Positions 28,266 through 36,588 of a stretch of 64,000 nt of DNA are shown here, one piece after another. The stretch spans positions 868,001 to 932,000 of the forward strand of contig OY781061.1 of NCBI GenBank assembly GCA_963676515.1, given 5' to 3'. Origin of the DNA: G963667145 sp963676515 [NCBI: Candidatus Cloacimonadota bacterium] (lineage in GTDB: Bacteria; Cloacimonadota; Cloacimonadia; G963667145). Within the stretch, counting starts at the first letter, position 1, and each line of letters opens with the position of its first letter. A program made the position numbers and the translations under genes. The notes below the pieces were generated by a model that saw only the letters and a program-made list of their open reading frames with translations, made no database searches and was not told where the DNA came from.

Positions 28266-29048
28266 GCTAACAAATACTTAAAGCAGGAAGCGTGAAATTC
28301 GTTAACCGCCTGAGCTACGCTAACGACGAAGTGCTATATCTCCTCTAAAATGACAAATGAGATTCTTAGCACGAGGCTGAGCGCGTGCGATGAAGGTTTA
28401 GAATTTAGCTTACAGCTTTGGTATTTTGATTTTACCTTTTGTTACTTTTCGCTTTGGTCAACCAAAGGGAAAAGTAAGACCCTCCGTCAGGAGACCAAAG
28501 CTGGGAGACAGTAACCACAGATGGGTACAGATGACTGCTGGTTGTGGCATTCCCAAGCTGGAGCTTGGGAACGAGGGTAAAAGAGGATGCTCGCTTTTTA
28601 GCCTTCAGCTGGACTCCATCTTTTCTTTGAACGCTCAACGAAAAGATAGAGGAGAAAAGAAAACCGCTCCGCTTCAATCCGCCAGAGGGTTGCGTGAGGT
28701 GTTTACGGAGTTCCGTGGTGGAGAACACCTCCGAGATTTATTCTTAGCTATCCATTTTTAATTGTTGGCATTGCAGTGCCATAGATAAAGGTCTGTGTCT
28801 CTGGCTCTGCCCGTGAAGCGGAGAGAGTCCCCATCCTACCTAGCAGGCAAGACCGCCCTTCCCTGCCCCTTTTGTGCATCGTGTGAGAGAATGGATTCCC
28901 GCTTCCGCGGGAATGAGGGCTGGTGGCGATGCGAAGCTGGTGGTGAATAAACATACTGGCTGATAAGGCACAAGGCGTGCGGTGTGCTTCCTTGCCTTGC
29001 TTACCTCATTCCCGCGGAAGCGGGAATCCAGAGGCGGGTTAGGGTTGG
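28266..29048. repeat. 661-bp tandem unit, copy 4, with nested insertion
   Basis: Long inverted repeat at 28442-28477. The first half has the tcctctaaaatgac variant and the second half is variant a. About 13 bases are missing after the CCCAAGCTGG palindrome (gagggtaaaagagg instead of the longer form in siblings). A 135-bp element is inserted near the end (28893-29027), which accounts for the longer spacing of 783 bases. Confidence 0.85.
28893..29027. mobile_element. 135-bp nested element bounded by dRS3-like 20-mers
   Basis: The element lies between agagaat and ccagagg. Copies 2, 3 and 5 have the uninterrupted sequence agagaatccagagg at this point, so they preserve the empty site. Its ends are attcccgcttccgcgggaat (28895-28914) and attcccgcggaagcgggaat (29008-29027), each an inverted repeat in itself. 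It encodes no transposase, so a MITE-like or recombinase-mobilised element is inferred. A related, longer version occurs at 31819-31977. Confidence 0.7.
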
Positions 29049-29710
29049 GCTAACAAATACTTAAAGCGGGAAGCGTGAAATTCGTTAACCGCCTGAGCTA
29101 CGCTGACGACGAAGTGCTATATCACCTCTAAAATGACAAATGAGATTCATAGCACGAGGCTGAGCGCGTGCGAGGAAGGTTTAGAATTTAGCTTACAGCT
29201 TTGGTATTTTGACTTTACCTTTTGTTACTTTTCGCTTTGGTCAACCAAAGGGAAAAGTAAGACCCTCCGTCAGGAGACCAAAGCTGTGAGACAGTAACCA
29301 CAGATGGGTACAGATGACTGCTGGTTGTGGCATTCCTAAGCTGAAGCTTGGGAACGAGGGGAAATCACTCTGATAAGAGAGGATGCCCGCTTTTTAGCTT
29401 TCAGCGGGACTCCATCTTTTCTTTGAACGCTCAACGAAAAGATAGAGGAGAAAAGAAAACCGCTCCGCTTCAATCCGCCAGAGACATGGCGTGAGGTGTT
29501 TACTGAATTCTGTGGTGAAGAGCACCTCCGAGATTTGTTCTTAGCTATACATTTCCAATTGCTGGCATTTCAGTGCTATAGATAAAGGTCTGTGTCTCTG
29601 GCTCTGCCCGTGAAGCGGAGAAATTCCCCATCCTAACTAGCAGGTAAGACCGCCCTTCCCTGCTCCTTTTGTGCATCGTGTGAGAGAATCCAGAGGCGGG
29701 TTAGGGTTGG
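29049..29710. repeat. 661-bp tandem unit, copy 5
   Basis: Long inverted repeat at 29225-29260. The first half is the cacctctaaaatgac variant and the second half is variant b, almost the same as copy 3. Confidence 0.85.
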
Positions 29711-30021
29711 GCTAACAAATACTTAAAGCAGGAAGCGTGAAATTCGTTAACCGCCTGAGCTACGCTAACGACGAAGTGCTATATCTCCTCTAAAATGACA
29801 AATGAGATTCTTAGCACGAGGCTGAGCGCGTGCGATGAAGGTTTAGAATTTAGCTTACAGCTTTGGTATTTTGATTTTACCTTTTGTTACTTTTCGCTTT
29901 GGTCAACCAAAGGGAAAAGTAAGACCCTCCGTCAGGAGACCAAAGCTGTGAGACAGTAACCACAGATGGGTACAGATGACTGCTGGTTGTGGCATTCCCA
30001 AGCTGGAGCTTGGGAACGAGG
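29711..30021. repeat. 661-bp unit, copy 6, first half only (split by the Fic locus)
   Basis: Homology to the other copies runs through the long inverted repeat (29887-29922) and the palindrome TTCCCAAGCT-GG-AGCTTGGGAA (29995-30016), then stops at gaacgagg. The matching second half resumes at 31523, after the Fic gene. Confidence 0.8.
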
Positions 30022-30117
30022 ACACAGACGCCATAAATGGCGTCTCTACCTTCACACCACTTGCTTTGTGTTACCATCCAGCCCTCATCCTCGCGAAAGC
30101 GGGGATCCAGAGGCGGG
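29992..30117. repeat. 126-bp direct repeat, left copy flanking the Fic segment
   Basis: Contains the CCCAAGCT palindrome, a second perfect palindrome (agacgccataaatggcgtct, 30026-30045) and a dRS3-like 20-mer (30087-30106). It matches 32342-32467 with two differences by my reading. Confidence 0.8.
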
Positions 30118-30153
30118 TTCGGTTGGGCTTCCGCTTTGCCCTTGTCCTTTTTA

Positions 30154-30307
30154 TGTTAAACTTCACTTTCTTCTTGTGATAAACTTTTATTATTGCTATG
30201 TTAAACTTTTGTTTTTTCTTTTTGTTTTGATATCGTTTGCTAAATAAGAAGATAGAGCGATTACTTTTTTTTAAAGATAAAGTTGGACAATAGAGATTGT
30301 TAAACTT
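30154..30307 (+). promoter_or_regulatory. Repeated TGTTAAACTT boxes upstream of the Fic gene
   Basis: The decamer tgttaaactt occurs at 30154-30163, 30199-30208 and 30298-30307, with a near-match tgataaactt at 30178-30187. All lie in a very A+T-rich leader of about 240 bases that shares nothing with the 661-bp units. Repeats of this kind often bind a regulator; no regulator is identified and the role is inferred. The ribosome-binding site is aggagg, 9 bases before the ATG at 30351. Confidence 0.4.
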
Positions 30308-30350
30308 TTTTAGTTCTAAAGTTAAAGAATAATTTTAGGAGGGCTGAATA

Positions 30351-31502
30351 ATGAGGGAATGTTCTTATAAAAATTTGCGGCTAATTTCTCCACCATTTGA
30401 GAGCAAGATTGTGACTCTCATCACTCAATTAAGCAGATTGAAAAATGCGAAATTGGTAGGAACGACTATCCCCGAAATATTCTCGGAACTTACGAAAGTT
30501 TTCCATTTCCTAGAGAGTGTCGCTTCTGCTCGCATAGAGGGCAATAACACTACGGTTTCGGAATTTTTTGAAAAAATCAGCAACCGAAATGAGACACAAG
30601 ATGAGAAGTTAGAGGAGATTGAAAACATTTATAAAGGCTTAGATTTTATTTTATCTTTGGAGGAGATGGCGATAAACAAAACCTTCGTTAGCCAGTTGCA
30701 TACTCTTGTCGTGAGAGGCTTGTCTCGTCCGCCATCAGGAGAGGGCGACAACACCCCCGGAGCGTATAGGACTCATGAGGTTCGTGTTGGCAAGCACAAT
30801 CCGCCTCTGACGCTGTCGTGTATCGAAGAAGAGATGTCAGATCTTTTTGGATTTTTGGCAAAAAAAGACAAGCCTCAGTTTGAATTGCTGAAGATTGCTA
30901 TCGCTGTGCATAGATTTTTGTGGATACATCCATTTGGTAATGGAAATGGGCGTGTGGCAAGGCTGTTTACTTTCGCTCTGCTAAAGATGCACGGCTATGC
31001 AGCGAAGAGCTTTTTGCATCCAGCGGCTAGTTTTTGTGTGAATAGGGATAGTTACTATGAAAAGCTGTCCATAGCAGACAGTGGTAAGGAAGAGAATATT
31101 TTGGCTTGGTGTGAGTTTTTCTTGCAAAGTGTGTATGACGAGCTGGTGAAGGTTGCCAGATTGTTCGATGTTGATTATGTGAAAAATCGGATTTTGCTTC
31201 CAGCATTGAGAAGTTTTTTGTCTGAGCAGAAAATAAGCGACATTGAGTTTTCTATTTTGGCTTTGGCAATAGAGAAACAAAGAATTAAGAATTCGGATGT
31301 AAGAGCTAAGTTCCCTAAACTTCAGATTGTTACAGTCTCGAGATATTTCAAGAAGTTGCGGGAAAGAAGGTTGTTAAAAGAGTGTAAGAACTATGAGCAG
31401 AAGTATTTTTTGTCTTTTTCGGACAATGAGCTAGCTAAGTATGTGATGATTCAGCTGAAAAAAGAAAAGTTTGTGGCGAAGGAGCTTGATGAAATTTGCT
31501 AG
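30351..31502 (+). CDS. Fic domain protein (putative AMPylase) with N-terminal inhibitory motif
   Basis: The protein has 383 residues. The Fic core motif HPFGNGNGR begins at His193, with all catalytic and nucleotide-binding positions kept. An inhibitory motif of the S/T-xxx-E-G/N type is present as S59-ARI-E63-G64, which places it with the class II Fic proteins that restrain themselves with their own N-terminal helix. The C-terminal ~100 residues look like a winged-helix domain (TVSRYFKKLRERRLL). Fic enzymes usually transfer AMP to Ser, Thr or Tyr of a target protein; the target cannot be told from sequence. A strong ribosome-binding site (aggagg) supports the ATG. The gene stands alone inside the 661-bp repeat array, which it splits, and no separate antitoxin gene is adjacent. 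Confidence 0.9.
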   Translation: MRECSYKNLRLISPPFESKIVTLITQLSRLKNAKLVGTTIPEIFSELTKVFHFLESVASARIEGNNTTVSEFFEKISNRNETQDEKLEEIENIYKGLDFILSLEEMAINKTFVSQLHTLVVRGLSRPPSGEGDNTPGAYRTHEVRVGKHNPPLTLSCIEEEMSDLFGFLAKKDKPQFELLKIAIAVHRFLWIHPFGNGNGRVARLFTFALLKMHGYAAKSFLHPAASFCVNRDSYYEKLSIADSGKEENILAWCEFFLQSVYDELVKVARLFDVDYVKNRILLPALRSFLSEQKISDIEFSILALAIEKQRIKNSDVRAKFPKLQIVTVSRYFKKLRERRLLKECKNYEQKYFLSFSDNELAKYVMIQLKKEKFVAKELDEIC

Positions 31503-31522
31503 GTAGTGAGAAAAAGGAAGGT

Positions 31523-31993
31523 AAATCCCTCTGATAAGAGAGGATGCCCGCTTTTTAGCTTTCAGCTGGACTCCATCTTTTCTTTGAACGCTCAACGAAA
31601 AGATAGAGGAGAAAAGAAAACCGCTCCGCTTCAATCCGCCAGAGGGTTGCGTGAGGTGTTTACGGAGTTCCGTGGTGGAGAGCACCTCCGAGATTTGTTC
31701 TTAGCTGTGCATTTCCGATTGCTGGCATTGCAGTGCCAAAGATGGTGGTCTGTGTCTCTGGCTCTGCCCGTGAAGCGGAGGTGAGCCCCTGCCCATTGAT
31801 AGCATCGTGTGGGAGAATGGATTCCCGCTTTCGCGGGAATGAGGGAGGGTGGCGATGCGGAGCTGGTGGTGAATAAACATACTGGCTGATGAAGGCACAA
31901 GGCGTGCGGTGTGCAGGAATGGGGACTGGTGGTGTGCTTTCTTGCCTTGCTTCCATCATCCTCGCGAAAGCGGGGATCCAAGGGCGGGGTTGG
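31523..31993. repeat. 661-bp unit, second half (continuation of the split copy)
   Basis: Begins at aaatccctctgataagagagg only about 20 bases after the Fic stop and continues as variant a. It carries its own nested dRS3-bounded element (31819-31977). The frames that cross it are repeat-derived and not genes. Confidence 0.8.
31819..31977. mobile_element. 159-bp nested element bounded by dRS3-like 20-mers
   Basis: Same position within the unit and same internal sequence as the element at 28893-29027, with an extra stretch (around ggaatggggactgg). Left end attcccgctttcgcgggaat (31821-31840), right end atcctcgcgaaagcggggat (31958-31977). Non-coding. Confidence 0.65.
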
Positions 31994-32296
31994 GCTAATA
32001 AATACTTAAAGCAGGAAGCGTTAAATTCGTTGACCGCCTGAGCTACGCTAACGACGAAGTGCTATATCACCTATAAAAGACAAAATGAGATTCATAGCAC
32101 GAGGTTGAGCGCGTGCGATGAAGGTTTAGAATTTAGCTTACAGCTTTGGTATTTTGATTTTACCTTTTGTTACTTTTCGCTTTGGTCAACCAAAGGGAAA
32201 AGTAAGACCCTCCGTCAGGAGACCAAAGCTGGGAGACAGTAACCACAGATGGGTACAGATGACTGCTGGTTGTGGCATTCCTAAGCTGAAGCTTGA
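31994..32296. repeat. 661-bp unit, copy 7, first half only
   Basis: Starts gctaataaatacttaaag, contains the long inverted repeat at 32170-32205 and breaks off inside the CCTAAGCTGAAGCTTG palindrome. A short A+T-rich stretch (32297-32341) then leads to the right 126-bp repeat. Confidence 0.8.
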
Positions 32297-32341
32297 GGGT
32301 GTATATGTTTTAATTAATTGACTGTATGTTTTATTTCGTAT

Positions 32342-32467
32342 GCATTCCCAAGCTGGAGCTTGGGAACGAGGACACAGACGCCATAAATGGCGTCTCTACC
32401 TTCACACCACTTGCTTTGTGTTACCATCCAGCCCTCATCCTCGCGAAAGCGGGAATCCACAGGCGGG
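32342..32467. repeat. 126-bp direct repeat, right copy flanking the Fic segment
   Basis: Matches 29992-30117 with two differences. Carries the CCCAAGCT palindrome (32345-32366), the agacgccat palindrome (32376-32395) and a dRS3-like 20-mer (32437-32456). The two copies are 2.35 kb apart and bracket the Fic gene plus two half units. Confidence 0.8.
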
Positions 32468-32575
32468 CTGGGTCTGGTATTCCCATTATGAACCACAACC
32501 TATACATTGCTCTGGCTCTCGCGAGCCCTAGCAGATAGCCACTTATAGCCACTTTTTGTTTTTTATAAAGTAAAA

Positions 32576-32604
32576 TTGACAAAAAGTAGCTTTTTTCTTT
32601 CTTA
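32576..32604 (+). promoter_or_regulatory. Possible promoter of dnaE
   Basis: A consensus TTGACA (32576-32581) is followed 17 bases later by a weak -10 candidate (TTCTTA, 32599-32604), 36 bases before the dnaE ATG. The region is A+T rich and stands between the repeat field and the gene. The poor -10 keeps confidence low. Confidence 0.3.
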
Positions 32605-32639
32605 GAAAGTAACCAGAAAGTAGGAGTAAGTAGAAGAAA

Positions 32640-35600
32640 ATGAGTTTTGTCCATTTGCATAACCACACCCAATACAGTATGCTCGACGGCGCATGCAAGA
32701 TAGATAAGATGATCGATCTGGCAGTAAAGATGGGGATGAAGTCTGTGGCTATCACCGATCACGGTAATATTTTCGGTTTGGTGGAGTTCTACAAAAAAGC
32801 CAAAGCCAAAGGCATTAAGCCTATTCTGGGGATGGAAGCTTATGTGGTGGATCACGATTTTAGTGACCCCAAGACGAAGCTGGACAAGCGAAACCACTTG
32901 GTGCTACTGGTGAAAGATGACAAAGGTTACGCCAACTTGATGCGGATAGCTTCTCGCAGTTATGTGGACGGTTTTTACTACAAGCCCAGAGTGGACAAGG
33001 CTTTCTTGGCAAAGCACTCAGAAGGGCTGATAGCTCTCTCGGGCTGTATCGCTGGTGAGGTCGCTAGATATCTGTTGGCAGATGATATGACTTCCGCACA
33101 AAAGGCGGTCGATTTTTACAAGCAAACTTTTGGTAACGATTATTATATCGAGCTACAAGATCACAATATTCCCGAAGAGAAAAGAACGATGCCTAAGCTC
33201 ATAGCGTTGGCGAAGGCGAACGACTTGCCTCTGGTGCTCACGAACGATTGCCACTATCTGCAAGAGGAAGACGCTCACTCGCACGAGGTGCTGTTGTGCA
33301 TCCAGACCAGCACTACGCTGGACAATCCCGACAGGTTTCAGTTCCAGTCCGATCAGCTTTTTTTCAAATCTCCACAGCAGATGGCTGAGCTTTTCCCCGA
33401 TGTGCCCGAGGCGATGAGTAATACGCTGGAGATAGCGAGCAAGGTCGATTTCGAGATGGACGATTTTTACCAGCAATATCTTTTGCCGACTTTTGATGTG
33501 CCTCCAGAATTTGCAGGGGTAAAAGATTATTTGCGACATCTGGTGGAAGAGGCTCTGCCCAATAGGTATCCCGAGCTGACACCCGAGGTCAGGCAGAGAG
33601 TGGAGTTCGAGCTGGAGACGATAGGCAAGATGGGGTATGAGGCTTATTTTTTGATAGTGAAAGATATGATAGATGCTGCTAGGGAAATGGACATTCCCGT
33701 GGGACCTGGCAGAGGGTCTGCTGCTGGCAGTATTGTGGGTTACTTGCTGGGGATTACACAGCTAGATCCTATTCAGTATGGGCTACTTTTCGAGCGGTTT
33801 CTGAATCCCGATAGGATAGGGATGCCCGATATCGATATAGATTTCTGCACGAAAGGCAGAGGTAGAGTCATAGAGTATCTTGTGGGCAAATATGGCAGGG
33901 AGTGTGTGAGCCAGATTGTGACTTTTTCCAGTTTGGCAGCCAAGGTGGCACTGAAAGATGTAGCTAGAGTGCTGGGTGTGAGCTCCACAGAGGCAAACGA
34001 GATTACCAAAACTATAGACAAGCCGGTAGGGGCGAAACTCACGGAAGAGTATCGAAAAAACAAAGTTTTCCGGAAGCTGATGGATTCCAATAGTGTGTAT
34101 GGGGAAGTTTACAAGCACAGTCTTTTTGTGGAAGGTCTAGTGCGGCAGACAGGAGTGCACGCCTGCGGGACATTGATAGCTCCCTACGATATGCAGAAGG
34201 TAGTGCCTATCGCTACTGCCAAGGCGAAAAAGAACGAGCCTGCCGTGGTGCTTAGTCAGTACGAGGGAAAATGGCTAGATGACCTCAAGCTCCTGAAGAT
34301 GGACATCTTGGGGCTCAAGAACTTGACCCTAATCAAAGACACTGTGGATTTGGTGAATTACCACTTGCAGACTCCACTGGACATCAAAGAATTGCCGATG
34401 GATGACAAATTGACTTTTGAGCTTTTTAGTGCTGGAGCGACGGACGGTGTGTTTCAGTTCGAGTCTGATGGGATGAAGAAGAATCTGAAAAATCTTCGAC
34501 CTAACAGCTTCGATGACCTCATAGCGATGGTTTCGCTCTATCGACCGGGTCCGATGCAATATATAGATTCCTTCATCAAGCGGAAGCACGGCAAAGAGAA
34601 GATAAGCTATGCACATCCCCTGATGAAAGAGGTGCTGGAGGAGACTTACGGCATCACGGTGTATCAAGAGCAAGTGATGAGTATGTCCAAGATTTTGGGC
34701 GGATTTACTGGTGGTCAAGCGGACACTTTGCGGAAAGCGATGGGCAAGAAGAAGAAAGCTCTGATGGATAAGCTCTACTCGGAGTTTGAAAAAGGTGCGA
34801 CTGCAAAAGAGATTTCCAAAAGCCAGATCAGGAGTATCTGGAAAGAGTGGGAGCAGTTTGCCAGTTATGCATTCAATAAATCCCATGCAGCTTGCTACGC
34901 TTTGGTGGCATACCAGACAGCGTATCTCAAAGCACACCATCCAGCAGAATTTATGGCTTCGTTACTGTCGCTAGAGGGTGACCCCCTGAAAGTGCCGATG
35001 TTCTTGGGCAAATGTCGCCAGATGGGCATAGAGGTGATCCAGCCGAATGTGAACCTTTGCCAGCGAGACTTTTTGGTGGAAGAGGGCAAGATATTGTTCG
35101 GTTTGAGCGGTGTCAAAAATGTGGGAGTCGCTGCTATCAATAGCATCGTCTCTGTCAGAGATGCGAATGGTAAGTTTGACGATTTGTTCGATTTTGCCTC
35201 AAGGGTAGATCTTTCTGCGGTAAACAAAGCTACTTTCGAGTCCCTGATATGTGCTGGAGCGATGGACTGCTTGCCCGGCTCTCGCAAAGCGAAATACGAG
35301 GCGATAGAGTCGGCTCTGGAGTACGGGAACGCTTGTCGTCAGCAGGCAGATTCAGACCAGATTTCTATTTTCGACAGCTTGGGCGGCGAGCAAGATTTTG
35401 TGGCTTACAAGCCGAAATTGAGCAAAACTCTTCGCTGGGAGATGATGCAGAGATTGGCGAACGAAAAAAAATATCTGGGCTTTTACCTCTCGGGACATCC
35501 GTTGCAAGAGTTCCAGACTTTGATAGAAAAAATGGCGAACATCGATACCAAAAGTTTTGCGAAAAAAGGTGTAGTGATGAGTGAGCTCAAGATAGTGGGC

Positions 35601-36092
35601 ATCGTGAATAAGATGGTGCGACGAAGCTCTGCACAAAATAAGCCTTTTGCTATCGTGGGGTTAGAAGATTTTTACGGCGAGTTTGAGATGGCTCTCTTTG
35701 GGCAAGATTTTGTGAAATTTGCGGACAAGATAGAGGTCGGAGACAGGTTATTTGTCTGCGGTAGGCAGTCAACTTTCGGCGTGCAAGACCAAGTTAGAGA
35801 CCTGAAGGTGATTCCTGCCAAGATTACCAAACTGGAAGACCTTCGCACCAAAACTAAAGGCTCTCTCTTGATTAAATTTTCCAAACAAGATTTGGAAGAC
35901 GGCAAGGATAAAGAGCTTTTGCCTCTTCTGCGGAGGAGCAAAGGGAATTTCAAAGTCTATTTCGATATCGATACAGGCAGTGATAACAATCCTCTGAGGG
36001 TTTGTAGCAAGAGCTTGGGGGTTTTCCCTTCGGGGGCAATCTTGGAATATCTGGAAGGGCGATATCCTTACAAGGTGAATGTCAGTGGCTAG
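32640..36092 (+). CDS. dnaE: DNA polymerase III alpha subunit
   Basis: The replicative polymerase subunit, 1,150 residues, close to the usual ~1,160. The N-terminal PHP domain starts FVHLHNHTQYS and keeps later PHP signatures (ITDHGN, TNDCHYL). The palm carries PDIDID with Asp397, Asp399 and Asp401, preceded by the family signature GRGSAAGSIVGYLLG. After the finger and helix-hairpin-helix region comes an OB-fold segment (ELKIVGIVNKM). AGGAG precedes the ATG by about 13 bases. It heads the long plus-strand gene run; its 3' end overlaps the next gene by 14 bases. Confidence 0.97.
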   Translation: MSFVHLHNHTQYSMLDGACKIDKMIDLAVKMGMKSVAITDHGNIFGLVEFYKKAKAKGIKPILGMEAYVVDHDFSDPKTKLDKRNHLVLLVKDDKGYANLMRIASRSYVDGFYYKPRVDKAFLAKHSEGLIALSGCIAGEVARYLLADDMTSAQKAVDFYKQTFGNDYYIELQDHNIPEEKRTMPKLIALAKANDLPLVLTNDCHYLQEEDAHSHEVLLCIQTSTTLDNPDRFQFQSDQLFFKSPQQMAELFPDVPEAMSNTLEIASKVDFEMDDFYQQYLLPTFDVPPEFAGVKDYLRHLVEEALPNRYPELTPEVRQRVEFELETIGKMGYEAYFLIVKDMIDAAREMDIPVGPGRGSAAGSIVGYLLGITQLDPIQYGLLFERFLNPDRIGMPDIDIDFCTKGRGRVIEYLVGKYGRECVSQIVTFSSLAAKVALKDVARVLGVSSTEANEITKTIDKPVGAKLTEEYRKNKVFRKLMDSNSVYGEVYKHSLFVEGLVRQTGVHACGTLIAPYDMQKVVPIATAKAKKNEPAVVLSQYEGKWLDDLKLLKMDILGLKNLTLIKDTVDLVNYHLQTPLDIKELPMDDKLTFELFSAGATDGVFQFESDGMKKNLKNLRPNSFDDLIAMVSLYRPGPMQYIDSFIKRKHGKEKISYAHPLMKEVLEETYGITVYQEQVMSMSKILGGFTGGQADTLRKAMGKKKKALMDKLYSEFEKGATAKEISKSQIRSIWKEWEQFASYAFNKSHAACYALVAYQTAYLKAHHPAEFMASLLSLEGDPLKVPMFLGKCRQMGIEVIQPNVNLCQRDFLVEEGKILFGLSGVKNVGVAAINSIVSVRDANGKFDDLFDFASRVDLSAVNKATFESLICAGAMDCLPGSRKAKYEAIESALEYGNACRQQADSDQISIFDSLGGEQDFVAYKPKLSKTLRWEMMQRLANEKKYLGFYLSGHPLQEFQTLIEKMANIDTKSFAKKGVVMSELKIVGIVNKMVRRSSAQNKPFAIVGLEDFYGEFEMALFGQDFVKFADKIEVGDRLFVCGRQSTFGVQDQVRDLKVIPAKITKLEDLRTKTKGSLLIKFSKQDLEDGKDKELLPLLRRSKGNFKVYFDIDTGSDNNPLRVCSKSLGVFPSGAILEYLEGRYPYKVNVSG

Positions 36093-36588
36093 CGAGAGTG
36101 GATGCTCGCACGGTCTCCCAAAATTTTTATTGGAGCACTCGCTATTGGGTTTGGCGAGGTTGCTTCGCTTTGCAGGTGTGGACGCTAGAGTTTACCGAGC
36201 TTGCCCTAGCGGAAGAGTGCTGGCTATCTGCACAGCGGAAGGCAGAGTATTACTCCAGCGTGGCGGTAAGCGGCTACAGCATGGGTTGCAGGCACATCGT
36301 CTGCAGGCAGTGGGCAAGTGGAACTGGTTTGCACAGATAGTGCGGGATTTTGAGTTGGAGCGGTTCGATTTTGATAAAAGATGCCCAGAGTGCAACACAG
36401 AGCTGATAACGACCAGCAAGGACAAAATAATAGGCAGAGTGCCAGCAGAAGTGAGTGAGCATTACGAAAAGTTCAAGACCTGCCTAGGATGCGGGAGAGT
36501 ATACTGGGCAGGCGGTCAGTACCGCAGTTTGCGAGAGAGGATGCTCGAATTACAGGGAGCGTGGCAAATAGGGAAACAAGGATTATGA
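36079..36588 (+). CDS. Mut7-C RNase-domain-like protein with degenerate acidic positions
   Basis: The 169 residues match the Mut7-C (PF01927) layout. An N-terminal PIN-like half (LLGLARLLRFAGVDARVY, then GRVLLQR) is followed by a C-terminal zinc-ribbon half with CPEC and CLGC pairs and the family ending VYWAGGQYRSLRERM. In most relatives the first half begins FLxD and the later motif is LLTRD. Here these read FLLE and LLQRGG, so two acidic positions expected for a PIN-type metal site are changed. The protein may have lost nuclease activity. It overlaps the end of dnaE (14 bases) and the start of proB (ATGA), so it should be co-translated with both. Confidence 0.75.
   Translation: MSVASESGCSHGLPKFLLEHSLLGLARLLRFAGVDARVYRACPSGRVLAICTAEGRVLLQRGGKRLQHGLQAHRLQAVGKWNWFAQIVRDFELERFDFDKRCPECNTELITTSKDKIIGRVPAEVSEHYEKFKTCLGCGRVYWAGGQYRSLRERMLELQGAWQIGKQGL

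Noticed and set aside
26502-32000. Short frames of 66-125 codons in the 661-bp units, on both strands
   Set aside because: They read through palindromes, shift between copies, and are explained by repeat structure; none shows a ribosome-binding site or domain.
26281-32296. CRISPR array
   Set aside because: Repeats are ~661 bp and head to tail, with no short repeats alternating with unique spacers and no cas genes nearby.
26165-32639. tRNA or rRNA genes in the repeat field
   Set aside because: I found hairpins but no cloverleaf with a plausible anticodon arm and TTC loop, and no rRNA-like stretches.
36489-36584. Upstream start of proB at 36489
   Set aside because: It would add 32 residues that re-read the preceding gene in another frame; the ATGA overlap at 36585 fits the family.
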